A DNA stretch of 64,000 nt from Anisakis pegreffii (Eukaryota; Nematoda; Chromadorea; Rhabditida; Anisakidae). The notes under the pieces are model-generated. The model did not search any database and was not told where the DNA came from. It saw nothing but the letters and a program-made list of their open reading frames with translations. Position 1 is the stretch's first letter. Each line of letters opens with the position of its first letter. Of this stretch, positions 1 through 12,116 are shown piece by piece. The position numbers were made by a program, and so were the translations under genes. Location: NCBI GenBank assembly GCA_035041965.1, contig JAPYMA010000325.1, positions 333,101 through 397,100 on the forward strand. Reading direction: 5' to 3'.

Positions 1-625
1 GATTATTAATTAATAAATCATTCGAACATTGAATGTTATCAAGTAAATTGAGTGTGTTTATTTTGTTCGTATAGGTGTGAACTGTGACTGTGCCATCATC
101 CGCATAGCTGCTGTTGTCTAAGGAACTTTTTTAAAGATCATTTTCATTCTTCTTGCTTACTCACGACGAAACGAGTTCTTCCTGTTTTTGTAACGGAATG
201 TCTTTGGTGTCTAATTTCATCTCTAATTCAGAATGATTCATTGATTCATGCATCTTCAATTGTAAAGAAGTCTGCGGTTCTTAACCTCCTCATCCCCTGT
301 CAACATCTCATAATGTTGAAACTGAAAATCGCAAGTGCATTCGTGACCTTGCGATTTCTGAGTGTATTAGTCTTATTCCGTTTGATTTTGTCTCCTGCTG
401 AGAAATACGAATGATATTCGTTAAAAGATGATATGATGTTATGAATAATGCTCTCTTCTAACCTTAGAATAAGTGGGTAGGCAGGTATTTCTTACGAAAA
501 ACTATTCAAGACGAGGTTCACTTGACGGGAATGCATGGAAACAGGGTGTGATTATGAAAAAAGGGATAAGAGGCAAATAAAGACTGTGATATGTCCTTAC
601 GCTGATTCACTATTCTTCAACCATT

Positions 626-832
626 TTAGAGGGGATGTCCATGAAAGTTTAAAGAGTGCATATCTCTTCTTATGAACATCTGTGAAAGGTGTTCAATGGG
701 GCTTAGGTTCGGATGAGCTGGAGGAAGGAATAGAATAGTCGGAAGAGTCGATCCTTTTGATGTGGCTCTTTCTGCCCTATCCAATGAACATGATTTCATG
801 AGCGTAGAGCTGCTGCCTGTGTTCGTCCCCAC
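626..832 (-). mobile_element. Degenerate Tc1/mariner (DDE) transposase fragment
   Basis: A 68-codon open frame on the minus strand contains LFLPPAHPNLSPIEHLSQMF. This resembles the LPPxSPxLNPIExLW-type block near the last catalytic acid of Tc1/mariner/IS630 transposases. The rest of the catalytic domain (first two acids, helix-turn-helix) is not visible on either side, the frame starts at a non-ATG codon, and no terminal inverted repeats were found. If genuine it is a short dead remnant. The call rests on one motif and could be chance. Confidence 0.3.
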
Positions 833-1534
833 TTCCCTCTTTCTAATTTTCTCGTCTTCATCCGTAATTTTTATCGTTGTTTAATTGATGAAGTGCACAG
901 CAATAGATGGAACTGTTCAGCTTGAAGAATTTACTCAACCAAAGTGTTATATCCGGTTTTCAGTTTTATTCTTTCATTTTTTTTCTTGCTTGAATTTAAA
1001 AGATGCGTATGTGTCATCGTTTACAACCACACTGAATGACACTGGGTGGTAAGCAATTAATCATTATTTATTCACTGGATGGTGTAGTACATAATTATCG
1101 GTATCACTTTTGATTAGCACAGTGTCAAGTGAGAGGTTGTGTAGAGTTTGCTGTGTATAAGCGGTTAGGTTTAGCGTAACACTCGGATACATTCACAAAG
1201 CGATTTGTGGAAAATTCGTTAAGTTGTGAACATTTTCATCTAACAATTCAACTTTTAACGAAGTACCGATCTAACGTATTACATTGGGACTGTACATTTC
1301 AGAATTTGGTAGCTGAAATATGCTAGCCTGTGCGTAGAACTTAAAACCATCTCAAGATGCAGTCGTCTTGTTGACTTTGATTTCGTTTTGTTATGAAACA
1401 TCAAGCAATTTCGCCATTTTTAAACAGCACTTAGTAAAACACGAGTTTGATGGTTAAAAAAATATTCGGTCAGATCGTCGTTTGCGCAAAAAGTACAGTT
1501 CCGAATTGAATGTATCCATAAATGTGTATGTATC

Positions 1535-1580
1535 AAAAATCACATGTCAACAATGTTTCCATTGCTGACATGTGATTTTT
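1535..1580. repeat. Near-perfect 21-bp foldback with 4-nt loop
   Basis: Bases 1535-1555 and 1560-1580 are reverse complements at 20 of 21 positions, separated by the loop TTTC. The single mismatch is A against C. The stem core is CACATGTCA paired with TGACATGTG. It lies in a non-coding stretch. It could be a foldback element or an RNA hairpin. The loop is tighter than usual for a pre-miRNA, so no RNA class is assigned. Confidence 0.7.
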
Positions 1581-3664
1581 GCGTATGGCACTTGATGATA
1601 CTATAGGAGCATTTTTAAGTGCCAGTATCAGATGATCTGTAAATGTGAAGCTGTCAGCAAATATCTGTGTGCAAGTGACTGTGCATTGATCATTATTTGA
1701 CATGATCCTTTAAAAAAGATTATTTTATTCAGACTGTTACCATCTTATATCATCTTGTGTTTATTCTAAGATTCGTTTGAATTTATCTCTTTGATTCACA
1801 ACTGCCAATGAAGATGTTCCTCTTTAGTGGATTGACAATAAAATTGTTACGGTGAGATCTATACGAATATTCAGTTTATAATGATATCTTTCGCAGTATT
1901 TCATTCCATTTTTCTGTTTTCTCATCTCATACATTTTTTTATTTGCCAAGTTTTTATCATCCCACTGTCAGTTAGTGGTGATTGTGTAGTTATGCTATTT
2001 TTTGGAGTTTTCGTTATTCACATTCACTTTCCCACAGCGAATTGTATTGCAAATTGTATGGTTGCTAACCTCTGTTGCGTACATTTGGAAATTCAATAGG
2101 CATTGTATTGTGTGCAACAGAATCGTTTACTTCTATTTCAAATGATTAATTTTGAAAAAAGGATTTTTTTGATAGAGTTATTCAGTGATGATGAACTGTA
2201 TGATCCCGTTCGAGTTCTCTGATGCATCATGCTGATAACACCGTGACGTGAGACTAATCGCTAGATACATCACCACTAACCAATTGCAAACAGTGCCTGG
2301 GAGGGAGTCGGTGATATGAGCATTTCGTCTGAAACAATATAGAACAGCTCAATGAGAAACACGCGTCCGAAGGTTTTTACTGCCAAAGTATGGAATGCAA
2401 AGTGGTTGAAGATTTAGTTGAAGATATGGTCCGTAATTGAAAACTCGACATCTGATAGAACGTATATAACTGAATGAATTAGTGATATTTCTTCTGAAGT
2501 TTCAATTGTTTGAGGTTGAATTCAAGCAGCTCTTATGATCATTTCCAACTAATAATGTAAATCGTTGAAGTGCTGCGTTTCGGTAGGATTGAAGTGATGT
2601 TCAGTTTAGTTTGAATTTGTCAGTTTTTCAGTCGATCATCGAGAGAATCGTGGATTTTCTTGAGTATGACCTTCTTGAGCATAGTTATTCTTTTGGACGG
2701 CAATATTTTGACCGGTTTCAATCATGCAGCACCATTCGTAATAATATGTAATATCCAGTCATAACACATAATATCCAACCAATATAAAATGTGTCATGCC
2801 CACATGTCACTAGTATCTAATTAATTGATTGCGCAATGCATGTCTACTGCGTTCTCGTCCAAACATGCGCACATATTGCCTCTGTAGATGTGTATCCTTC
2901 TCATCGCTGCTGGCTGTTCGTTTCACTCGTTTCTTATAAAACTTTACGAACAAAATCAATGCGAAACGAATGCGTTCTCTCTTCTCCGTCAACGTATCGA
3001 TTCATTTTCTTAAGAGTTCCTTCACATGAAAAACGCTCTTCTTATGACTTACGCAGAATTTTTTAAAAGTGTCGTCTTATTGTTGACTGGATAGCTTAAA
3101 CGATTTACCTTGTTCGTTCACTTATTCTATTGAACAGCTTTCTGATTCGATCACAGCTTCCTCATTAAATGCTATCGAAGTATCTTTGAGTGATAACTGA
3201 CTGATTATATCCGTGTTTTTGCTCTCGATTCAATAATCAAGAATTTGATTCAATTTTTGATTAGTACTTTTAAATCGGCTCGTTTGAATACGTGCTGGAA
3301 GAAAAGAACAGTCCATCAGACCGGTTTAGAAATTTCATTTGAATTTTTCTTAGTATTTCAACGATTCTCATGAATAATTTATGGGTTAATTTTGATTGAT
3401 CTTTTTCTATCGTACAGTGAAAAGAGTTTTATTTATTCTAAAGAATCTTCCTCTCGAATAGAATATTTTTGCGGTGGAAGTGTGTCTGCCTTTGATTTAA
3501 TGCAAGGTTCATCGAGTGAGGTGTAATCTGTAAGATGGATCATAGTTTTTGATCGTTCACCAATAATAATGTGAATCGTGATATGTCTTTCAGAGCATCT
3601 TTCATTTGAATACTCACAAATGGAAGGCGTTTGTTTTCGTTGAACAATTTTAATTAATGTGTTT

Positions 3665-3677
3665 TCATTTGATTCAG
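3665..3677 (+). promoter_or_regulatory. Putative spliced-leader acceptor of the TTR-like gene
   Basis: A pyrimidine-rich acceptor (TTTTCATTTGATTCAG, ending at 3677) lies 36 nt before the ATG at 3714, and no upstream coding exon pairs with it. That is the arrangement expected for trans-splicing in nematodes. A second candidate, TCTTTCAG, ends at 3593. Confidence 0.4.
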
Positions 3678-3713
3678 AATTGATCGAATCTGTCAACCGA
3701 ATCGTAACAAGCG

Positions 3714-4529
3714 ATGTACAGTGGACACATGCTTCTAATAGTCTCAATCAGTGTTATTTGCTTATCGTGTTTGAATTCATTTGTTAGTGCTGGTCACAAA
3801 TGTGTTTGGGTTCATGGTACTGTTGAATGCAAGAAGGATCCGTCAAGAAATCTGAATGTTGAAATTCGTGCTTATGACCGAGACGGCATTTCAATCGCGA
3901 AACTTTTCGATCCGGATGATTTGATGGGGTTAGTGGTGTTTAATTGGTGGTGTTATTGTATGTGGCAGGGGTTTATGTGATCGATTTTCGCATATTTTTG
4001 AATTCTATCCCATCTTTAACACTGAATTGTCTCGGATGAGGGTCGTGGTCGAAAAGGATTTTTCCAGCACTTTTAACGGGAATATTTATGGAGAAAATGT
4101 GGCCAGTAAATGGAACTTTGAAGAGAAAAGACAAAAGAATTGAGAACTATTCCTAAGAAATGAAATATCTGAGTTTCTTTCACTAATGATAATTAGTTTT
4201 GATTATTGTGACAGTGATAGTTTTAGTTTGAAAAAAAAAGTAATGACAATAATTTTAATCGTAAAAATTTCAGTGTGACATTCTCAAACGAAGATGGTAC
4301 ATTCCAATTGGACGGTTGCGGTGATGATTTTGATTGGTTGCCTGGAATAGCGAATGATCCTGAACCGTTCATTCAGATTTTGCATTACTGTAATAGAGAT
4401 GACGGTGACGTGATAACGCTGCCTCGATTCAAGGTGTTCGTACCGAAAACCTATGAATTAGGTACCATTGTACTGGATCAACCGTCTGTTTTTGTAAATG
4501 CTTCGAGAAATAACACTGAAAAATTCTGA
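3714..4529 (+). CDS. Transthyretin-like (TTR) family secreted protein
   Basis: Two exons, 3714-3928 and 4274-4529, joined in phase 2 across a 345-nt intron (donor GTTAGT, acceptor TTTCAG), give 156 residues, typical for nematode TTR-like proteins. Residues 1-26 form a signal peptide; a second ATG five codons in would still leave one. The mature protein begins at the block VWVHGTVECKKDPSRNLNVE, which matches the family's first beta strands (variant of VxGxVxCxGKPxxxVxVxL). It continues with FDPDDLMG and, after the junction, the GxFxLxG block (DGTFQLDG) and IQILHYC, matching the IxHxC motif. Two NxS/T sequons lie near the C-terminus (NAS, NNT). The family is secreted, nematode-expanded and mostly of unknown function; one C. 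elegans member, TTR-52, bridges apoptotic cells and phagocytes, but nothing here assigns that role. Confidence 0.9.
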
Positions 4530-7500
4530 TTTATTGCTATCAATGAATTGTGTTCATCATTTCGACTGCGTTGTTTCCATTCGATTCCAACAATAACGAC
4601 TCATTAAGCTCATAAATTGATCAGTCGTTGATTAGCTCGCCTGAACGAGAAACCAGGAATCGTGGGTAATGAAATTATCAGTGAATGCTGTCGAGTTTGA
4701 GATGAAAAGAGCAAATTTGTCAAAGTCAAACGTTTTTTTGTTTGATTCAAGTTCGATTTGTAAAAAGGTTTGATTTTGTTGAGGATTTGTCACGAGTTGC
4801 CTTGCAGTTATGATGAATATTGCATGCTTATTAGAGCTGAAAATTCAGACTTTACAATCTCTATCATCACATTACTTTCCTAAAATAAGCTCATAGGTTT
4901 TCTTGTTACGTGTAGTGTTTTTCACACTGATCAATTGACTGTTTGTTCAATTCTCGAAGCATTATGCGATAGTGAAATTGTTTGGTATAGTCTTCGTTTT
5001 GTATTTGTTTTGTGAAGGTTTGTTGCATTCGTTGAAGCGTTTATCAATCAAGAAATAATAGATTAATCCGGTCATCTAAGCAGTTTTTCTCAAGGTGGAG
5101 TGAATAGTCGGAATCCGAACCGTTTTGTTGCTATGTTGTGATTCTAAGAACAAAGTAAATTTGAAGGATTTATTTCGTGTTGAAATGTCAGCATGATATT
5201 GTTAAGTAGTTATTGAAAGAATTCGATGAGAAATGAGAGTAATTTTATTCAATATTGGCATAGGCTTTCCTCAGAGCTGGGATTTCGTAATTGGCATTTT
5301 CACAGATATCACATCTTTGAGATATTGATGTTCATGAGATGGATGGATATCTATGCGCTGTTCTGGAATTATTCATCGCTTTCTTTCATTTGGTTTCTTT
5401 TTGCTTCCGCTGCTGTCATTCGTGCATATTTCATTAGAATTTCAAATGGTGCATTCTTTGCTCGTGTATACTGATGTTGTGCTATAATATCTCTGACATT
5501 CTTTTCGCATAATTTCACTTAATCTGTTGAATGCTCATTTCCAGCACTGAATTCGTGTAATTTATCATGAACGAATAATATTTCATTAATATTTTTGTGA
5601 GATTATTCATTTTTGTGTTTATATGTACGTACGTTTTGCTTAAGCTGTCAAGTGAACAAGACATTGCATTTTTTGTATTGGTATGATAATATTATTTGCG
5701 TATTGTTTGCCAAATTTTGTAAAGCATCATAATATTATTTGCATTTTATTGTCATTTTTATATTTTTTCATTTTTGATCTATTTTTTGGATTATTATTAT
5801 TATTACTATTATTATTATTATTATTATCATTATTGTGAATATACCTTATCATGTGTGTTACTGTATGGAGTTACTGTACTGTACAGTGAGATTATGGATG
5901 TCATCGAAGAGTTGTATAATGAATGAGTGAATAAAGTTTGATAATGATTTTCTCGAATCTCATATGCGCATTTGTTCAGATGTTGATAATCATGAATTCA
6001 CAGTATCGCTGAATACTTGTTGAATCCGAGAAGACTGGCAATATTCTGAGATTCAACGAACTATTGTTTCGTTTTCACTATGCGCAGGAGTTATTCCATA
6101 TGAATGCTTCATTGCAGAACTGGATTCGTTTGTAGGTTCTTATTCTTTTGGTTCGTTATATAAACAGAAGCGCATTTATTTTGCATTAACTTATCAGTTG
6201 ATTTCGTTTGGCGTTTAGCTTATGATGATAAAGCGACTAGATGATAACATATTTTAAGATGGTAGCATATTAGATGATAACAGTTGATTGTTATGTTCGA
6301 TTATAGTGACTGTTTCGTAGAGGTTGTTCACTGAGCGTTAGGAAACGGTTATTTTGAGGCGATCATCGCACTGATAAGCGATCTTGATGTGTTATGTGTC
6401 GAGTAGATGTTTTACATCAACTACAGCTGTGCTGCTTCTCACGACCTCACTCTCACACCTTTGGCCCTAAGAAAAACGCCATCATTTCATCTGTGTAGTA
6501 ATCAAGAGACCTTAGTGCCAGCATCCCCTTTGATACCGTTGATAATCTAGTGGATGTTAGCGCTGAATCAGAAGAAATTCTTGTGTTTCGAGTTATTCTT
6601 AACTATAGACATCTGCATTGTTTGCTCGTTAATTAATGGATTCATTGAAATATTCCAACAAATATAACGAATACAACAAAGAAAAACTTATTTTGTTGAA
6701 AATAACAGCAACAAGAACAGGCGATTTTCATTGTATTGATAAGTTGGATGGGGTAAAATCTACAGGTAATCTTGATAATACCGCTGATAATAAGTGGGAA
6801 TTTGACAAATTCGTAACACTGGTGATAATGCCATCGTTCATTTTAATCCGCATCTGAACGCAACGACACCAGCATGCTCTATCGTGAATTTTTGTATTGC
6901 GCGATAGATTTTCAACGAATACAACAGGAAAAAGAAGTTGTTTTTGCTGACAAACAAACCAACGAAACAGAAACGATTAGAAATCGCTATTCAGCAGATG
7001 ATGCAGATGTCTCATAAACAATTTCACTCATAAGACGTGTTGTTTTCCAATTCATTCAGAACGTTGTGTGTTTTTTGTTCCCGGTTGCCATTTTGTGTAC
7101 TATTGTGATATGAAACAGCTAACAAGATGGTTTCACTCTAGATCTTCACTTCACTACACATCTTGATAATTTGTTCGTATTTTAATCGATGAAGTGTAAA
7201 AAATCTGTTGGCTGATTGAAAACGCAAGGAACTGTTTTATACGACGTTTTATAATGGTATTTTGTTGATGCTCCTTGTTGGCTGAATTCGTTACGTTACT
7301 TTATTACAACGCTGACAATCGTGAGTGAGTTGTGAGTGCAAACAAACCAAACAACACTCATTCACACTACCTATTAACATCGTATCGCTTCAAAATTGAA
7401 TTGAACTTATCATCGTTCTGATTACTGACGTTGTTGTTATTAGGTAAGTGCATTATTTAGTTGATTTTGTTTGTTTTGTTCAGTTGATTTATTTGTTTAG

Positions 7501-8104
7501 TTATCAGATTTTAAATTTATTTCCGCATTCATTCATTCATTCTCATACGTGTTCATGATTAAATGGCAACAAGTTATTTGAGATGATTCATTGCACTCAC
7601 GATAATTAAGTTTGAAATGAGCGATTGATCGTCAGTAAACGAGATTTACAGTGAGCATGTCCAAATGAAATTCAAATTCACATGGAAACATTTTCGTTTC
7701 CATCGTTATTCTCATGGGATTTTATTTTGGCCTCTCGTTTGTTTTGGTCACGCTTGATACAACTGTTCGCTGAATTTGGCCGAAACATTAATCAATCCCT
7801 TTAACATTTTTAAATTCATCTTGTGCTCTAAGCATTCCTCGCGATTTTTGGCCATTCATTGTCTTGTTTTGAATCCAAAAAAGAATTTCGGTTATAAATA
7901 ATATCGTTCATCGATTGAGTCTTCTGCTTATTAAAGTTCCAATTCAAACATTGCAATATTACACATGTAATAATGAATTTTGAAAAATATTCGATATCAT
8001 CGTCAAGCATTCATGATTACCATATTATAGATTTAACAGAGCAAACCGTTCTGAAGTGAAAAACCTAAGGAGGCAACCAAAAAAGAAAGATTCTAATCGT
8101 GAAA
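4530..8104. other. Intergenic region upstream of PAPS synthase
   Basis: About 3.6 kb without a supportable gene. Open frames at 5226-5474 and 6636-6857 lack recognisable domains and are AT-rich. The stretch contains an (ATT)n microsatellite at about 5791-5835 and an AATAAA at 5930-5935 of uncertain ownership. The 3' part (about 7440-8104) probably holds the 5' UTR of the PAPS synthase gene: a GTAAGT donor-like site at about 7443 and acceptor-like sites at 8030 and 8039 precede the ATG at 8105. Confidence 0.5.
5791..5835. repeat. (ATT)n microsatellite
   Basis: Roughly fifteen trinucleotide repeats with two interruptions (ACT and ATC), in intergenic sequence. Confidence 0.85.
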
Positions 8105-11100
8105 ATGTCTGGAGATAGGGATATGAGCACTACTATATCGCCGTTTGAGGAAACTGAAAACTTGCTCGAGAATGGTCCGGCTAAGAAACGTGCTAAACAA
8201 CAGGTTGGCAATCGCTTTTTCATTGATGAATTATTGATAAAGTGTTGCTAAGCTTTGAGTCTATTTAATTAGAGTTGAACTGTAGTGAGCCTCTGAAGCA
8301 GGCACGTGAGTGGTGTAGTACTAGACGAGCTGGTGCGCTGAATTGGTTCGTTTGTATTGTTGTTTATTGATGATGAAGTTCTTTTTTTTAAAGTTGCTAA
8401 ATATCGTGAAGATGATGTGAAGTTGAGATATTTTTAATTTCATTTTGAGGTACCATCACTTTCATGATGCCTAGTGTTGTCTTGTTGATTTGTGTTACTG
8501 AAGTTGTGTTCGATTGAAGCATAGCAGAGCGATAACAAAAAGCATTAACACCCTCATGATCAACATCATCATCATCGCTTTCAATGGTCCTCTCGCTCCA
8601 TACGCACTAATCTTTTTTTGCTATACGATTGCGAAATCGTTTCTGATGCCTTAAGTTCATGTCGAATTGTCAAAAAACTTTGAAGTAATGATCGACCAGT
8701 TCTTTGAAAGTACTTTTTTCATTAGTTCAAATGCGTTTTCATGTCGCTTTCATGAACGGTTCTTTGACTTCAATCTGTTTGTGGAGTTGATGCATTTGGT
8801 CTTTGTTTCTTGAAACGTCATCATTGTTGCTATTTTAATGATTATTTTCCTTAATTTCTCAACGAAGTGAATGCTTCATTCTTAAACACATTGCGACATG
8901 TATAAATACGCGATGAAAGGTAACATTTGTTCATTTCACTGAAAATCTATTAATGAAATGCTGTTAGTATAGAACAGATCTACTACTTCAGTGATCATCT
9001 CTCATTCTTTTGCTCGGTTCGATCTTTGAATCGTTCTGCTGTTAACTGAAGTTTGTTGGTGTACTGATGACATCATCTCACCTCGTGATATATCATATCA
9101 TTACTATTGTTACCGCAGATTGGTTATTTGCATGATTGATGCGATAGGTTAGAGACCACCTGATTTATGATCTCTTAATTATTCATTAGTCTGCGTTCTT
9201 AAAGCGATTCTTCTCATAGTATAGGTGGTAATAATGATTATTATATTAATGCTAGTGATAATAATAAGAATGTTAGAAATAATAATGGCCATATTAATAA
9301 TAGAGGTGATGATAACAACTGTTATTGTAATTGTAATAGTATTAGTTATAAAATGATAAGTTTAATAACAGTAATGATTAGTAGTAGAGGTAGTAATAGT
9401 AATAATATTGATAAGAGTAATAAAGTTAAGGATACTGCTAAGGAAATGTGAAAATATTAGTAATGTTATGCATAGAAATGATGATAATATGCAGTATTGG
9501 ATCGAACTAATATTGAGGCGAGGTAAGGTAATATGATTTGAACAAATGCAGCTAACAGTGCGCAAATATGATGAGATGACAGGCGAACATAAAGAAGGCA
9601 TTTAGCTCCACCTTATTTGTGCTATATGAATAAACGATTGGTGTTGAATATGATTCCCATAAAAGGGAATCGAAACTCGGTCCTATTCAAATTTATCATA
9701 ATCACTTATTTGTTTCGTTAGGTGAAGCGAGAAATAGGATTTATTCGCGAGAGTTGAGTTGTTGTTATTGTCATGTGCTATTGTGGTGTTGGTGGTGGTA
9801 TTATGGTGATGACGATGAGCGATGTTACTTTAATTTATTCATTCTTTAACGCTGATTCATATTCGTTTAGAGCAATCGTTGCTATTCATCATAACTGTTT
9901 GATTTTGGTTCACCTGAAAAAGTTTGATTCGGTTGTAAGAATTGAAGTGCACTTTACTTGTGGATTTGTAAGTTGTTGGATTCGTGTCAGATTGATATTG
10001 GGTTGGTTTTGTGCATTGATTCGATTGGTGTTTTTGGGCGGCGGAAAATTTTTGCGGTATTCAGGAGTATATCGAATCGCCTGAACGACAGACAAATGCA
10101 CCTCGAAAATTTTTTCTCTAATCAGGTTATATTTTGAATAAGTAATGTACTTTTCGTCTGTCTTATATTATGACACATTGTGTCACAATATTATCGGTTC
10201 CTTGTTTGGTGCTGCAATTGACGTGAAAGAGTTGGATATGCGTGTGGAATGTATGATGTGTTTTCAGTTCGAAAGTTGTTGCGATTGGGGGCTTGCTTCA
10301 TTTTTAGATTGCTATCCGATTAAAACAACAGTGTGATATAAGCTGAATAATGATCCAAATAAATGATCCTGATATGAGTAATATTCTAATAGTTATGATA
10401 ATATTAAATGTAATTTTTGTTGAATTTGCTTTATGATTTCATCCAGCAATAAGTTACGCATCCGTCGTAAACAAAGTCTTCACAGTGCACCACGTGTTTG
10501 GTTGAGTTGTTCTGCGTTCTGTCAATATCAACGTCATGTAATTGACCTTCAAATTCCTATCACTCTCTTGATTGTCTTCTCAATCTTCTTCATTTTGTTA
10601 TCGTTGGTATTGCCTTTGTTAGAAGACATATTTTATTTTGTATTGCGTAGAAGTGCACAGAATTTGGACCAATCCTTTCGCAGTTTTAAAACCCCTCATT
10701 GGGTGACAGTGGTGGGGAAATACATCCTGTCAGGAAACGTTCAAATGATTTATAGGCAAATTGAGCAGCTGAATTAAGAGATGAACGCAAACATATCACA
10801 AATAACAAAGCGATTATCTCGTTGTACCCAGCAAATTGTGCATAGCTCTAACTAAATATATAAATGAATGATAGTCCGAAGTGAACTGTGGTAATCAGCA
10901 ACAGCTGGAAATACACAAAATTTTATAAAGCGATTGAATGGATTGGTTGATCTTTGGATTCTTGATGAGTTTTGGGAAATATGATTTGAGTGTTGTTTGA
11001 ACGATGAAGCAGTAGAAGAGTTGATCATGGATTGTGATCATGGTCGAAGGTCGTGTTTGCATTAGGAGCCAATTAAATAGATTGCTAGTATTGTCTTGCT

Positions 11101-12075
11101 GGCTAGTATTGTCTTTATTGTTACAGACATTAATTTTAGTTGATCACAAGTGAGTCGTCTTAATTAAATGGAATCATCATTTGCGGGCAGACGGTGCGTC
11201 AACCTTGATTAGTTTTTTTGAAACATCGTTCATATTACTTCCTGATTGCTAGGTTTATTTCCAGTTTCTAGTCTGGGTTTCGATTCTTTTCCTGTGTTAA
11301 TCCAATTTTTTCTTTGCATTCCTGTTGCTTTCATCATTAGTATGTAGTTGAGTGAATTCATCAATATAATTATTTATTTCATTGCTTGGTTTTGTTTTGA
11401 TAGGGAATGAAACTCCTTCAATAACATCACTTTGTTTCAAAAAATAATATTTGTGATAGAAAATGAAACGAATTGTGGATGAGACAATATAAAGCAATAT
11501 AAGTTGTCTTTAGTGCACATTTTCGAGTTGATATCTGGTTGATTTCATTCTTTTCGTAAAGTATGGAGAGTGGTATGAGATTTTGAGTGTTTTGCGCATT
11601 GATTCATCGATATTCTGTTCATGTTTTTTGCTCCATTCCTATGAAAGATATTCATAATATTTCGGTAGCGAATTAATCAGTTTTTGATTTCATCATTAAA
11701 AATCAGACGATACTTTGAATGTTGCCGCATTTCAAATATCGTTTGGTTTTGACTGTTCGTTCGGTTGATTCAAATGCGAACATATGAATGAAAGTAATGC
11801 ATTCAATTTATTCATGACAAATAGAAAAATCGCATTAGAGCGATTTTAAATTTCACTTACAATTAGAAATATTTACGAGTAGCTGATTTCGAATTCAAAT
11901 AATTTATTATACTGAATACAAATCATCGTGATTGATGAGGATGACGTTGTAGTAATGGAGAATATGTAATGTGAACAATAATTTCAATAATATTTGTAAT
12001 TAATAGCACCAGTATATCAGTAACAACAGTGATAGTAATTACATTAGCGGAAGTAATAATGAATAATAATAAATG

Positions 12076-12116
<41 letters not shown>

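Larger units (their letters stand above)
1..3676. other. Gene-poor left flank
   Basis: No supportable multi-exon gene was found on either strand. The short open frames (for example 1881-2099 and 2836-3066 on +, 3433-3747 on -) have no recognisable domain, and none showed a convincing exon partner. The stretch holds a small transposase-like fragment near 626-832 and a perfect-looking foldback at 1535-1580, both listed separately. The last few hundred bases are probably the promoter and 5' region of the TTR-like gene. Confidence 0.5.

Noticed and set aside
8265..8310. Possible extra PAPS synthase exon ending at the GTGAGT near 8309
   Set aside because: The exon bounded by the TTAATTAG acceptor has an in-frame stop in the phase required, and the alternative acceptor breaks the frame with the exon at 12392.
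9773..10777. Nested genes in the first PAPS synthase intron (frames 9773-10084, 10433-10777)
   Set aside because: No domains, no convincing splice partners and hydrophobicity explained by T-richness.
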